Source: Novosphingobium sp. UBA6272 (GTDB lineage Bacteria; Pseudomonadota; Alphaproteobacteria; Sphingomonadales; Sphingomonadaceae). From it: a DNA stretch of 64,000 bases. A model generated the notes under the pieces. The model did not search any database. It saw only the letters and a list, made by a program, of their open reading frames with translations, and was not told the origin of the DNA. This document shows, piece after piece, positions 24,662 through 35,768 of this stretch. Every line of letters begins with the position of its first letter. Position 1 is the first letter of the stretch. The position numbers were made by a program, and so were the translations under genes. The stretch is taken from positions 285,493 to 349,492 of the forward strand of contig NZ_DJUW01000002.1 of NCBI RefSeq assembly GCF_002440635.1. The letters run 5' to 3'.

Positions 24662-26380
24662 TCAATCGTCGATGTTGCGCTTGAAGGTTTCCGGCAGGAA
24701 CAACAGCCCGGCTACCACCGTAAGACCGGCGATCACGATCGGATACCACAAGCCATAGTAGATATCGCCAGTGGCTGCGACCATTGCGAAGGCCGTGGTC
24801 GGCAGGAACCCGCCGAACCAGCCGTTGCCGATGTGGTAAGGCAGCGACATCGAGGTGTAGCGGATCCGGCTGGGGAACAGCTCCACCAGCAGCGCGGCGA
24901 TCGGGCCGTAGACCATGGTCACCAGCAGCACCAGATAGGTCAGGATCAGGATTACCATCGGCTTGTTGATCTGCGCCGGATCGGCATAGAGCAGCAGCTT
25001 GGGTGCCTTGGGATCCTTGGCTGCAGCCGGGTTTTCCTTCACCGGATAGCCGGCTTCCTTCAGCGAGCCGATCACGTCGCCGCCGAACTTCTTGATCGCG
25101 GCGGCCTTGTCGTCGCCGGTCAGGACGTTGGGATCGGGCGCGGCGATCACTTTGTCGCCGATCGTCACGCTGGCGACGGTACCGGCCGGGGCTTCGACCG
25201 TTTCATAGCTGACCGCGTTCTTGGCCAAATAGGACTTGGCGATGTCGCAGCTTTTGCTGTCGAACTTGTTCTTGCCCACCGGATCGAACTGGAACGAGCA
25301 GTCATTGTCGTTGACGGTCACCTTGACCGGGGCCGAAATTGCCGCCTGAGCCATCGCCGGGTTGGCGGCATTGGACAGGGCGTGGAACGCCGGGAAGTAG
25401 GTTACCACTGCCAATGCGCAGCCGGCGAGGATAATGTACTTGCGGCCGATCTTGTCCGACAGCCACCCAAAGACGATGAAGAACGGCGTACCGATGGCCA
25501 GTGCGATCGCGATCAGGATATTGGCGGTCGCCCCATCGACGAGCATCATTTTCTCGAGGAAGAACAAGGCATAGAACTGGCCGGTGTACCAGACCACGGC
25601 CTGGCCGGCGACCGCGCCGATCAGCGCGATCAGCACCCAGCGGGCATTCTTCCACTGGCCGAAAGCTTCGGTCAGCGGTGCCTTCGAGGTGGTGCCTTCA
25701 TCCTTCATCTTCTGGAACACCGGGCTTTCGGCGAGCTGCATGCGGATCCACATCGAAACCGCCAGCAGCACGATCGAAACCAGGAACGGAATGCGCCAGC
25801 CCCAATCCTTGAAGGCGGCTTCACCCATCCAGGTCCGGGTGCTGATCACCACCAGCAGGGCCGCGAACAGGCCAAGCGTGGCCGTGGTCTGGATGAAGCT
25901 GGTGTAGAGCCCGCGCTTGTTGTTGGGTGCGTGTTCGGCCACATAAGTCGCCGCACCGCCGTATTCGCCGCCCAGGGCGAGGCCCTGGATGAGGCGCATC
26001 ACGATCAGCAGGATCGGGGCGGTCACCCCGATCGAGGCATAGCTGGGGAGCAGGCCGACCACAAAGGTCGACAGGCCCATAAGCCCCATGGTGACGAGAA
26101 AGGTGTTCTTGCGGCCAACTAGGTCGCCGATCCGACCAAAGAAGATCGCCCCGAAAGGCCGGACGGCAAAGCCCGCCGCAAAAGCTGCCAGCGCGAAGAT
26201 GAATCCGGTCGTCTCGTTCACGCCCGAGAAGAACTGGGCAGAGATGATCGAGGCCAACAGGCCATAAAGGTAAAAATCATACCATTCGAAAACCGTGCCG
26301 AGCGACGAGGCGGTTATGACGAGCTTTTCGCTCTGCGTTGCCTCGTGATGCTTGGGCATGGCGTCATAATTCGTAGCCAT
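24662..26380 (-). CDS. MHS-family MFS transporter with a large soluble insert
   Basis: 572 residues, against about 430-450 for typical metabolite:H+ symporters. N-terminal signature SLGTVFEWYDFYLYG, then RPFGAIFFGRIGDLVGRK and RLIQGLALGGEYGGAA identify the MHS family. The extra length is a hydrophilic stretch at about residues 335-475, between two membrane helices of the C-terminal half. It has two Cys (361 and 378) that could form a disulfide, and many Lys, Asp and Ala. The gene follows the porin gene by 21 bp and precedes prpE. It probably carries acetate, propionate or a related acid. Confidence 0.85.
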   Translation of the reverse strand: MATNYDAMPKHHEATQSEKLVITASSLGTVFEWYDFYLYGLLASIISAQFFSGVNETTGFIFALAAFAAGFAVRPFGAIFFGRIGDLVGRKNTFLVTMGLMGLSTFVVGLLPSYASIGVTAPILLIVMRLIQGLALGGEYGGAATYVAEHAPNNKRGLYTSFIQTTATLGLFAALLVVISTRTWMGEAAFKDWGWRIPFLVSIVLLAVSMWIRMQLAESPVFQKMKDEGTTSKAPLTEAFGQWKNARWVLIALIGAVAGQAVVWYTGQFYALFFLEKMMLVDGATANILIAIALAIGTPFFIVFGWLSDKIGRKYIILAGCALAVVTYFPAFHALSNAANPAMAQAAISAPVKVTVNDNDCSFQFDPVGKNKFDSKSCDIAKSYLAKNAVSYETVEAPAGTVASVTIGDKVIAAPDPNVLTGDDKAAAIKKFGGDVIGSLKEAGYPVKENPAAAKDPKAPKLLLYADPAQINKPMVILILTYLVLLVTMVYGPIAALLVELFPSRIRYTSMSLPYHIGNGWFGGFLPTTAFAMVAATGDIYYGLWYPIVIAGLTVVAGLLFLPETFKRNIDD

Positions 26381-26401
26381 TCCACTCTCTCCCTTGTTGT
26401 C

Positions 26402-27829
26402 TCAGAAGCTGTATTTCGCGACCACATCGATGCGGTCGGTCGATCCTTCGGCGCCGTTCACCAGTTCGCGTTCCCCGTGACGATATTCGACCCCTAGGTC
26501 GACGTTCTTCATCGGCGAATAGAACAGGTTCGCGGCTCCGCTCCAAGCTTGCTTGTTAAAGGTACCGACGTTGGCCAGTGTCAGGACATCCGCGTAGTCG
26601 ACGTTCTGGTAGCTGCCCATCAGGTTGACACGCACACCCGGGGCCACTGGCACCCGCACAGCACCGATGATCGCCAGCAGACTTGCGGATTCGAGACGGT
26701 TCGTAGCCGGTACATAGACAGCGTCGGGCGCGAAGTTCAGACCGACATAACGGCCGATGTTGCGGCCATAGGTGACCAAGATCCGGGCATCGCCGGTCTT
26801 TGCATCATTGAAGAACAGCTTGCCGCCCAGCGACACGCCGAACCCGCCGGTGCTGGCAGAAACACCCAGATTCTCCGTCCGCACCTGTCGCGCAAGCAGT
26901 CCAAGCGAGAACTCGCCACCCTTGCCGCTATGGGTCAGCCGAGCGGCAACGTCCGGCAGACGATCGTCGCCGTTTTCGGTCAGAGTGGCCGAACCGATGC
27001 TGGCCGTGCCGCTTTCCGGGTTCTCGATCCCAAGGTGCAGCGTCGTCCCCTTGCCCAACGGCGCGCTGTAGCGGATCAGCGGCTGGCGGACGAAGACTGT
27101 GCCCTCTGCGCCGCCGACATAGTCAGTGCTTTCCGGCAGCGCCCCGGTGTACTGGAATGTGGTCCAGTCCTGCCCGAAGGTCCAGCGATCGACCTGCATG
27201 TAGGCGCGGCGCAGCGCCGGATTATAGCCGTTGGTAGTACGCTGCGAACCTTGCGTACCGGGCGAAGTCTGGAAGTCGAATTCGAGATAGCCCTTGACCG
27301 CGTGGCCCGAGATTGCCGTATCGAGATTGAGCCAGAAGCGCGATTGCTTGGCGGTAAAATCGGTATCGTGTGCCGCCGGCTGACCACCAGTCGGGATGGT
27401 CTGCGGCAGGTAGAAGTCGCGGCCGAGCGAGTTGGTCGCCACCTCACCGTCGCTGTAATGGGTGCTCGAACCGATCAGCTTGATATAGCCGCCCAGCTTT
27501 ATCGTGGTGCTGCCGGACTTGAAGCCGTCGGCCGGGGCCGGAGTGGGCGTCGGTGCCGGTTTTGCTTCGAGTACCGCGACGCGCTTGGTGGCTTCGGCAG
27601 CCTGGCCTTCCGCAGCCGCAGCGCGGGCTTCGGCGTCCGCTGCCCGTTGCTTGAGCTTGTCATTCTCGGCGCGGGCCGCATCAAGATCGCCCCGCAGGCC
27701 CTGCATCTCGGCCTCAAGCTTGTCGAGCCGGGCTTCGACCGAAACCGGCTTGGCCCAGGCGGTCTGCGGCGCAATCAGCGCCGAACCGGCCAGCAGGCCA
27801 CCTAACAATATTCTTCGCATCCCTCTCAT
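26402..27829 (-). CDS. DcaP-like outer membrane porin
   Basis: 475 residues from the ATG at 27829, which has an excellent AGGAGAGGGG site. Signal peptide MRGMRRILLGGLLAGSALIAPQTAWA is followed by a coiled coil (about residues 30-90, ARLDKLEAEMQGLRGDLDAARAE). A Pro-rich linker leads to a beta-barrel from FKSGSTTIKLGGYIKL to the terminal Phe (VVAKYSF). N-terminal coiled coil plus barrel is the layout of trimeric DcaP-type porins, which pass small anionic solutes. It is first in the porin-MHS-prpE run, divergent from acs, so it is likely to be induced with acs. Confidence 0.82.
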   Translation of the reverse strand: MRGMRRILLGGLLAGSALIAPQTAWAKPVSVEARLDKLEAEMQGLRGDLDAARAENDKLKQRAADAEARAAAAEGQAAEATKRVAVLEAKPAPTPTPAPADGFKSGSTTIKLGGYIKLIGSSTHYSDGEVATNSLGRDFYLPQTIPTGGQPAAHDTDFTAKQSRFWLNLDTAISGHAVKGYLEFDFQTSPGTQGSQRTTNGYNPALRRAYMQVDRWTFGQDWTTFQYTGALPESTDYVGGAEGTVFVRQPLIRYSAPLGKGTTLHLGIENPESGTASIGSATLTENGDDRLPDVAARLTHSGKGGEFSLGLLARQVRTENLGVSASTGGFGVSLGGKLFFNDAKTGDARILVTYGRNIGRYVGLNFAPDAVYVPATNRLESASLLAIIGAVRVPVAPGVRVNLMGSYQNVDYADVLTLANVGTFNKQAWSGAANLFYSPMKNVDLGVEYRHGERELVNGAEGSTDRIDVVAKYSF

Positions 27830-27914
27830 CGTCCCCTCTCCTCTGCGACCCGGATTTCGATTCCTGGGTTGCCGCAAGCATGGCGGGTGGAGAGGCCAAT
27901 AAGCAGAGCGATCT

Positions 27915-27934
27915 AGGTCTTAGCACTACGACCT
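27915..27934. promoter_or_regulatory. Palindromic site in the porin/acs divergent promoter region
   Basis: AGGTCTTAG-CA-CTACGACCT is a 20-bp dyad with eight of nine arm positions matched. It lies 86 bp before the porin start and 91 bp before acs. A NarL-type regulator (CrbR) is encoded just downstream of acs, making it the most likely binder. Confidence 0.5.
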
Positions 27935-28024
27935 TTGTCTATGCTCGCTTCGGCCCTCGGCATTCGCTAGGGATTGAACAAAGGCCTTCGCGGCTGTGAA
28001 TCGATCTTGGAAGAGGAGGCTCTG

Positions 28025-29962
<1,938 letters not shown>

Positions 29963-29981
29963 GCTGGCCGGGACCGGGGCG

Positions 29982-30611
29982 TTGAGCGGTACGGTCCTGA
30001 TCGCGGATGATCATCCGCTGTTTCGCCAGGCCCTGACCCTGGCGGTTCAGCGGGTCGCTCCGACGGCGAAGCTGGTTGAAGCCGGGACACTGGCTGCAGC
30101 CGCCCGCGCGGTAAGCGAGGCGGCGGACCTGCGGCTGATCCTGCTCGATCTCAAGATGCCGGGTGCAATCGGCTATTCAGGGATCGCCCTGCTTCACGCC
30201 GAGCGGCCCGAAGTGCCGATCCTGGTCGTTTCAAGTGCCGAGGGTGAAAGCGCCGCGCAAGAGGCGAGAGCCTTCGGAGCGATCGGGTTCCTGCGCAAGG
30301 ATGCCGATCTGGCAGCGATCGAGGCGGCGATTGGCCGGGCGTTGAACGCCGCGCCGCCGACCTCCTCGCCTGCTCCGTCCCGGCCCGAAGATGCCGTGCG
30401 CCAGACTGTGGCCGGCCTCACACCGACACAGCTCAAGGTCTTGCTGGCCGTGCTGGAAGGCCAGCTCAACAAGCAGATCGCCCATTCGCTGGGGATGAGC
30501 GAGGCCACCGTGAAAGCGCACATGACCGCGATCATGCGCAAGCTTGACGTGCGCAACCGCACCCAAGCCGCACTGGTCGCCCGCTCGCTAGGGCTCGACC
30601 TCAAGCATTGA
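29982..30611 (+). CDS. crbR: NarL/LuxR-type response regulator, CrbR-like
   Basis: 209 residues starting at a TTG (29982), chosen because the receiver domain begins at once (VLIADDHPLFRQAL). Phospho-acceptor Asp lies in LILLDLKMPG, the switch Ser in VVSSAEGE, and the conserved Lys in FLRKDAD. A LuxR-type HTH closes the protein (LTPTQLKVLLAVLEGQLNKQIAHSLGMSEATVKAHMTAIMRKL). A TTG start suggests weak translation relative to acs. Its last 24 bases overlap the end of the crbS frame on the other strand. Partner kinase and acs target are inferred from position and family. Confidence 0.85.
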   Translation: MSGTVLIADDHPLFRQALTLAVQRVAPTAKLVEAGTLAAAARAVSEAADLRLILLDLKMPGAIGYSGIALLHAERPEVPILVVSSAEGESAAQEARAFGAIGFLRKDADLAAIEAAIGRALNAAPPTSSPAPSRPEDAVRQTVAGLTPTQLKVLLAVLEGQLNKQIAHSLGMSEATVKAHMTAIMRKLDVRNRTQAALVARSLGLDLKH

Positions 30612-33600
30612 CACTTCGGCGAGGAACCGGGCGATCATTGCCGGATCAACCGGCTTGGCCAGGATCGACACTCCCATTTGCCGCGCGCGTGCCGCCATCG
30701 CCTCTCCGGATTCGGCCGTAACCAGCCGCGCCGGAAGCCCAGGGCGAGCTTGCCAGATCGCTTCGATCACGCTGAGCCCTTCTTCCCCGTCATCAAGTTG
30801 GTAGTCGGCGAGAATGGCATCCGCAGCGCCGCAATGCGCTAGCGCTTGGTCCCTCCCGGAAGCGCCAAGCGGACGGTGCCCAAGGCCTTGCAGCAAGGCG
30901 CTGGTGGCTTCGACGATCCGAGGATCGTTGTCGATCACCAAGACTGCCAGCGAACGGGCTGGCTCGGCGTTGAGCGAGGCAGCTGGCCGCGGTGTGCCGA
31001 TAACGGCATCCCCCACCGGCAGCGCAAAACTGAACCGGCTGCCTCGCCCGGGCTTCGACGCAACGCTGATCCGCCCGCCGAGCAATCGCGCAATCCGCTG
31101 GACCAGCGCCAGACCGAGGCCGAGGCCCTCCTCCTCGACATCGCCAAGCCGGGTGAATTCCCCGAACACTGCATCAAGCTTGTCGGGTGCAATGCCGACC
31201 CCGCTATCAATCACGTCGATCCGCCAATTCTGGCCCCGGCGCCTGACCCCGACAACGATCCCGCCGCTCCGGGTATAGCGCACCGCATTGGTCAGAAAAT
31301 TCTGCATAACCGAGCGCAGCAACGCCGGATCGGTCACGACGCTCCCTGGTGCGGGCCCCAGCCGCAGGGTCAGCCCCCGTTCTTCCGCCAGCGGTCGCAG
31401 GCTGTCGGTCAGGTCGACCAAGAATTCTTTCAGGTTGACCGGCTCGGGGCGCGGCTGGACGCCTCCGGCATCGAGTTTCGAGATGTCGAGCAAGGCCCGC
31501 AGCAGGTCTTCAGCCGCAATGATCGCGCTTTCGACGCGGTGGACCAGTTGCCGGGGTTTGTCATCGACTTCGCGGTCCAGCGCAGCGGTAAACAGCCGGG
31601 CGGCGTGGAGTGGCTGGAGCAGATCATGGCTGGCCGCCGCGAGAAAGCGCGTCTTGTCCGCATCGCTTTGCGCCAGCAGCCGGTTCACTTCGGATAATTC
31701 GCTGGTACGTTCAGCTACCCGGCTTTCCAATTCGTCCAGCGTCCGCCGCAGTTCCTCGCGAACCCGGGCTTCCTCGGTAATGTCGGTGAAGCTCATCACA
31801 TAGCCGCCGCCGGGCATCGGGCCGCCCACGGTCTTGATCACCCGCCCGTCATTGCGGCGGCGCTCGAACGAATGCTCCAGCCCGCGCCGCAGGTGGCCGA
31901 GCCGCTTCTGGACGTGGAATTCGGAGTCTCCAGGGCCGAAATCGCCGCGTTGGGCATTGTGCTGAAGCAGGTCTGCGACTGGCAGGCCTGTCCGGACCAT
32001 ACCAGACGGGTAATCGAACAGTTCGAGATAACGCGAGTTCCACGCCACCAGGTTCATCTCGGCATCGACCACGCTGATGCCAGCGTCGATATTTTCGAAT
32101 GTGGCAGCGAGCAGCTGCCGTGAGAAACGCAGGTTCTGCCCGCGCTCATCAAGCAGTCGGGCAACTTCGGGCAAGCTCATCGTCCCGCCGGCCAGTGCCG
32201 AGGTCACCAAGGTGCGGGCCGAGGAAACCCCGACCACGCGGGCAATCAGCTCCTGCGCGTGCCGGGCCGATCGGCGATCCACCGGCTGGCCGATCGCCAC
32301 ATCCTGAAATTCCTGCTCGGCCCGTTCGCGGCCGATGAAACTTGCGGTCAGTTCGACCAGGCTGGGCATGTCGCTGATCGTGCGCTGTGCGCGCAGGAAC
32401 CGGGGCAAGGCCGGCGCGCGGATTCCCTTGGCCGAAAGCGCGAAAAGTACCAGCAGGTTCACGCCGAGGCTCCAGAAAACCCCATGAACCAGCGGGCTGG
32501 CTGATCCGACCCCGAACAGCTGCAGCGGGTCGGCCGGACTGCCGCGAAGCTGTCCCAGCCATGCCGGGGGCAAGATCGGCGGCAGCGCCAGGGTATAGGC
32601 CCACAGCACCAATCCTGCTGTCAGGCTGGCGCGGGCGGCAAGCGGATCGCGGCCCCCGCCGTTTGCCGCCAGGATCAGGTGCGGGGTGAACTGGGCCATC
32701 GCGGCGAAGGCGATCAGCCCGATCGAGGCAAGCGAGTTCGAGGCTGAAACCAGCATCGCCCAGGCCAGCGCCAGCAGCATGATCGCCAGCACGGAAAGTC
32801 GCCGCACCAGCAGCATTCTGGCGCCGAGGGCACCGGCGCGGCGCCGCACGTCGTCGCGGAGCAGGGCCGGGAAAACCAGATGGTTCGAAATCATTGTCGC
32901 CAGCGCGGTGGCATCGACGATTGCCATCGAGGCTGCCGCGCTAACACCGCCCAGCAGTGCCAGGATCAGAACAAGCGCGTCATCTCGGGCGGCGGGCAGG
33001 GCAAGCACGAAGCTGTCGGGTGGTGCCGCGGTGCCAAGAACGCTGATCCCGGCCAGCGAGATCGGCAGAACAGTGATTGCCATGAGCCCGAGATAGCCGA
33101 TCAGCCCTGGCCTGGCGCGGCTGAGATCGCTCGGTTCGCGCGCTTCGACCAGGCCCATGTGAAATTGCCGCGGCAGGGCGATGATCGCCGTGGCGGAAAT
33201 CAGCGCGATAACCATTGTCTCGAGCGCGATCCGTCCTGGCGCGAACTGCTCCGCCAGACCGCCCAAAGCCTGATTGAGTTCAGCCGGACGTAGATCTTGC
33301 AGAACCGAGATCGCCAAAATGGCAACGGCCGCCAGCGCCAGCAGCTTGAACAGCGAATCGACCCCGATCGCATAGACCAGACCCTCGCTTCGTCCTGCGA
33401 CTTCATAACGGCGCGCCCCGAACAGGATCGCGAACAGGGCAAGCAGGATGGCCGCGATGACCATCGCCGGAAAAGTAACCTGCTGGCCCGAAACAATCGA
33501 CATGGCATAGCCGATCGATCGCAATTGCAGAGCGACATAGGGGATCGAACCAAGCAGCGCGATCATGGTGACGAGCCGGGCAACCCCGACATCGTGGCCG

Positions 33601-33929
33601 AACCGCGCCGCGATAAAGTCGGATACCGTGGTCGCCCGTTCCATCGCCACGGCTTCGGACAGGCGCTCGATGAAGCGTGGCGCAAAAAGCAGGAACAGGA
33701 TCGGCGCAAGGTAGATCGGCAAATAGTTCCAACCATCGCGGACCGCGCTGCCCACCGCGCCGTAAAAGGTCCAGCTTGAGCAATAGACGCCCAAAGCCAG
33801 AGTATAGGCCAAATGGCGCCACGCAGGACGCGCCTGGAACACCGCCGAACGCCGCTCGACCAGGGTCGCGAGCGTGAACAGCGCTGCGATCAACGCCAGT
33901 GTCGCAAATGTTGCAGAACGCAGGTCCAC
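30588..33929 (-). CDS. crbS: SLC5-linked hybrid sensor histidine kinase, CrbS-like
   Basis: 1113 residues from a GTG at 33929 preceded by AAGGAAGG; the open frame runs on to 34280, but that part has no membrane or known motif. Domains in order: a Na+/solute symporter-like region of about 13 membrane helices (residues 1-490), a PAS domain (FENIDAGISVVDAEMNLVAWN), a coiled coil, HisKA with the phospho-His in FLAAASHDLLQPLHAAR, HATPase (NFLTNAVRYT, DSGVGIAP, GLGLGLALV) and a C-terminal receiver with Asp in AILADYQLDD. This is the CrbS layout; the transporter domain is thought to sense acetate or a linked solute. It is convergent with crbR. Confidence 0.87.
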   Translation of the reverse strand: MDLRSATFATLALIAALFTLATLVERRSAVFQARPAWRHLAYTLALGVYCSSWTFYGAVGSAVRDGWNYLPIYLAPILFLLFAPRFIERLSEAVAMERATTVSDFIAARFGHDVGVARLVTMIALLGSIPYVALQLRSIGYAMSIVSGQQVTFPAMVIAAILLALFAILFGARRYEVAGRSEGLVYAIGVDSLFKLLALAAVAILAISVLQDLRPAELNQALGGLAEQFAPGRIALETMVIALISATAIIALPRQFHMGLVEAREPSDLSRARPGLIGYLGLMAITVLPISLAGISVLGTAAPPDSFVLALPAARDDALVLILALLGGVSAAASMAIVDATALATMISNHLVFPALLRDDVRRRAGALGARMLLVRRLSVLAIMLLALAWAMLVSASNSLASIGLIAFAAMAQFTPHLILAANGGGRDPLAARASLTAGLVLWAYTLALPPILPPAWLGQLRGSPADPLQLFGVGSASPLVHGVFWSLGVNLLVLFALSAKGIRAPALPRFLRAQRTISDMPSLVELTASFIGRERAEQEFQDVAIGQPVDRRSARHAQELIARVVGVSSARTLVTSALAGGTMSLPEVARLLDERGQNLRFSRQLLAATFENIDAGISVVDAEMNLVAWNSRYLELFDYPSGMVRTGLPVADLLQHNAQRGDFGPGDSEFHVQKRLGHLRRGLEHSFERRRNDGRVIKTVGGPMPGGGYVMSFTDITEEARVREELRRTLDELESRVAERTSELSEVNRLLAQSDADKTRFLAAASHDLLQPLHAARLFTAALDREVDDKPRQLVHRVESAIIAAEDLLRALLDISKLDAGGVQPRPEPVNLKEFLVDLTDSLRPLAEERGLTLRLGPAPGSVVTDPALLRSVMQNFLTNAVRYTRSGGIVVGVRRRGQNWRIDVIDSGVGIAPDKLDAVFGEFTRLGDVEEEGLGLGLALVQRIARLLGGRISVASKPGRGSRFSFALPVGDAVIGTPRPAASLNAEPARSLAVLVIDNDPRIVEATSALLQGLGHRPLGASGRDQALAHCGAADAILADYQLDDGEEGLSVIEAIWQARPGLPARLVTAESGEAMAARARQMGVSILAKPVDPAMIARFLAEVSMLEVEP

Positions 33930-34122
33930 GCTGCCCGCCCGACCTTCCTTCCCCCGACCAACCCGGTTGCACTCCGCTTCCAGGTCGATTCCGCGTGCCG
34001 ATGCACTTGTCCGGCCAAGAAATGCACGGTTGCACTTTGAAAGCAAGCGGGCCCGGAGATCTGAGAACGCAAGGTGATGGAGGGGGAGTGGGGATCCAAA
34101 CCGCACCGAGATCTTTTGGCAG

Positions 34123-34440
34123 CATGGGCACCGCGGGCACGACAGGTAGCACCAAGGACGTGATGATGACCTATGGCCTTGTGCTGCCGCAGTTCGACGT
34201 GGCCTAGCGGGTGCGGCACCTGTGCCGCCGGTGCTGATCGAGCGGATCCGCAAAGAACTCGGCCCGCGCGACATCATCACCGCCTATGGCATGGCCGAAT
34301 GCGCCAATATCACCTTGTGCCGTCCGGGCGGTCCGGTGGAAACCACGGCCCAGACTTGCGGCGCGGCGATCCCCGGCAACGAGGTGATCTTTGCCGGTGA
34401 CAATGGTATTGAACTGCCGCGCGGTGCAGTCTGCGCTTAA
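34123..34440 (+). pseudogene. Ruin of a FadD3-type acyl-CoA synthetase
   Basis: Two fragments in different frames keep adenylation motifs. The first (to the stop at 34207) reads GTAGTTGSTKDVMMTYG, matching the A3 phosphate loop. The second (34204-34440) reads AGAAPVPPVLIERIRKEL, then ITAYGMAECANITLCRPGG (A5) and GAAIPGNEVIF, and stops right after ELPRG. In an intact enzyme about 100 residues separate the two and over 150 follow, so the gene has an internal deletion with a frame change and a lost C-terminus. It is next to the dehalogenase/sulfatase cassette and may be the remnant of its fatty acid activation step. Confidence 0.7.
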
Positions 34441-34451
34441 GCCACGCCGCC

Positions 34452-34862
34452 TCAGCCGATTGCCTTGGTCCTGATGTTGAGCTGCCCGGCGAGGCCAGCG
34501 TCGCGGTGCTTGGTGATCGCCTGGTATTCTGCCGACTGGACCATCTCCAGCATCGCTGCCCGCGAGGGGTATTCGGCGATCGCGACCATGTCCCACAACT
34601 CTTCGACTTCGCCCAGCATCAGATCGGTGACCATGCCGCTGAAACGGGCCTTGCCGCCAACCGCGGCGAGGCAGGCCTGGACCCCGGCTCCGTAGCGCAG
34701 ATAGGCATCGCGCCCTGAAAGCTCAGGCTCGGAACCGTCGGCGTAGGTCGCCTTGTCCTTGAACTTGAGCAGGTTGACCATGCACATCGGACCATCTTCC
34801 TCACCACTGAAGAATGCCTTGGCCTGTTCAGGGGTGGGGTGAATCTGATTGGAGACGTTCAT
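34452..34862 (-). CDS. DUF1330-family protein
   Basis: 136 residues. PMCMVNLLKFKDKATY followed by GRDAYLRYGAG and IAEYPSRAAMLEMVQSAEYQAITKHRDAGL is the DUF1330 (dimeric alpha-beta barrel) pattern. Such proteins are often small isomerase- or monooxygenase-like accessory enzymes. The gene begins directly at the end of the second dehalogenase gene and is the last of that operon. The protein at 38365 has a related VMLNLVKAQ motif, hinting at a shared fold. Function unknown. Confidence 0.75.
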   Translation of the reverse strand: MNVSNQIHPTPEQAKAFFSGEEDGPMCMVNLLKFKDKATYADGSEPELSGRDAYLRYGAGVQACLAAVGGKARFSGMVTDLMLGEVEELWDMVAIAEYPSRAAMLEMVQSAEYQAITKHRDAGLAGQLNIRTKAIG

Positions 34863-35768
34863 TCAGGACTCCTGTGCTTCGATGAAATTGAGGATCAGCT
34901 CTACCAGCCGTTCGGGCTGATCTTCCTGGCAGAAATGGCTGGCTTCGATCCGGCAATGCGGTTGGCCCGTGGCACCAGGGATCCGCCGCTGGATTTCGGC
35001 ATCGAGGTGGCCGAGCACCCGGTCGTGCTCGCCGTAGCAAGTGATCACCGGCTTGGCGAAGCTCTCGAGCACCGTCCACGCCGCTTTGTTTTCGGCGACG
35101 GATGCGTGGTCAGGGGTCACCGGCACAAGGACGGGAAACTGGCGTGCCCCGGCTTGATAGCTCTCGTCGGGATAGGGCGCATCGTAGGCGGCCACTTCGG
35201 CACTGCTCAGTTCGCGGGCACAACCGCCAGCGACGATCCGGCCGGTCTTGAACTCGGGCGTTGCCTGGCTGAAGGTGCGCCAGGCATCGAAGCCTGGACC
35301 GATGCTTTCGCCGGTGGGCAGATAGGTGTTTGAGATAACCAGACGGGCGAAGCGTTCCGGGAAGGCCGCGACCAGCCGCAGCCCGATCAGTCCGCCCCAG
35401 TCCTGACAGAACAGCGTGATGTCCTGGAGGTCGAGCTGGATCAGCCAGTGGCTGAGCCAGGCGACATGGCGTTCATAGCTGTAATCGGCGCGCTCGGCGG
35501 GCTTGTCCGATTTGCCGAAGCCGATCAGGTCGGGCGCCAGCACCCGGTGGCCTGCAGCGGCGAGCGGGGGCACGAATTTGCGATAGAGGTAGGACCAGGT
35601 CGGCTCGCCGTGGAGTAGCAGGATCGGCGCGGCATCGCGCGGTCCCTCGTCAACACAGTGGAGCCGCAAGGAGGGCGCGCCGGGCGCACCGACCTCAAGA
35701 TAATGCGGAGCGAAGGGATAGTCCGCAAGGACCTCAAAGGCCGCTTCGGGGGTGCGCAGGACTTTCAC
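34863..35768 (-). CDS. Haloalkane dehalogenase family protein, copy 2
   Basis: 301 residues from a GTG at 35768 that overlaps the TGA of copy 1 (GTGA). The alpha/beta-hydrolase core shows LLLHGEPTWSYLYRKFVPP (oxyanion region), nucleophile Asp with the halide-binding Trp in CQDWGGLIGLRL, the acid Asp in YGEHDRVLG, and the His in ASHFCQEDQPERL. The cap has AYDAPYPDESYQAGARQFP, which closely follows DhlA (subfamily HLD-I). It should hydrolyse a carbon-halogen bond, though the natural substrate is unknown and epoxide or ester hydrolysis cannot be excluded. It is a tandem paralogue of the upstream gene. Confidence 0.82.
   Translation of the reverse strand: MKVLRTPEAAFEVLADYPFAPHYLEVGAPGAPSLRLHCVDEGPRDAAPILLLHGEPTWSYLYRKFVPPLAAAGHRVLAPDLIGFGKSDKPAERADYSYERHVAWLSHWLIQLDLQDITLFCQDWGGLIGLRLVAAFPERFARLVISNTYLPTGESIGPGFDAWRTFSQATPEFKTGRIVAGGCARELSSAEVAAYDAPYPDESYQAGARQFPVLVPVTPDHASVAENKAAWTVLESFAKPVITCYGEHDRVLGHLDAEIQRRIPGATGQPHCRIEASHFCQEDQPERLVELILNFIEAQES

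Noticed and set aside
22831..26122. Long plus-strand frames opposite prpE and the MHS transporter
   Set aside because: Both are shadows of well-identified genes on the minus strand and show no motif of their own.
33930..34280. N-terminal extension of the CrbS frame
   Set aside because: It is Pro/Arg-rich, has no membrane helix, and overlaps the first part of the acyl-CoA synthetase ruin; the SLC5 domain starts at the GTG at 33929.
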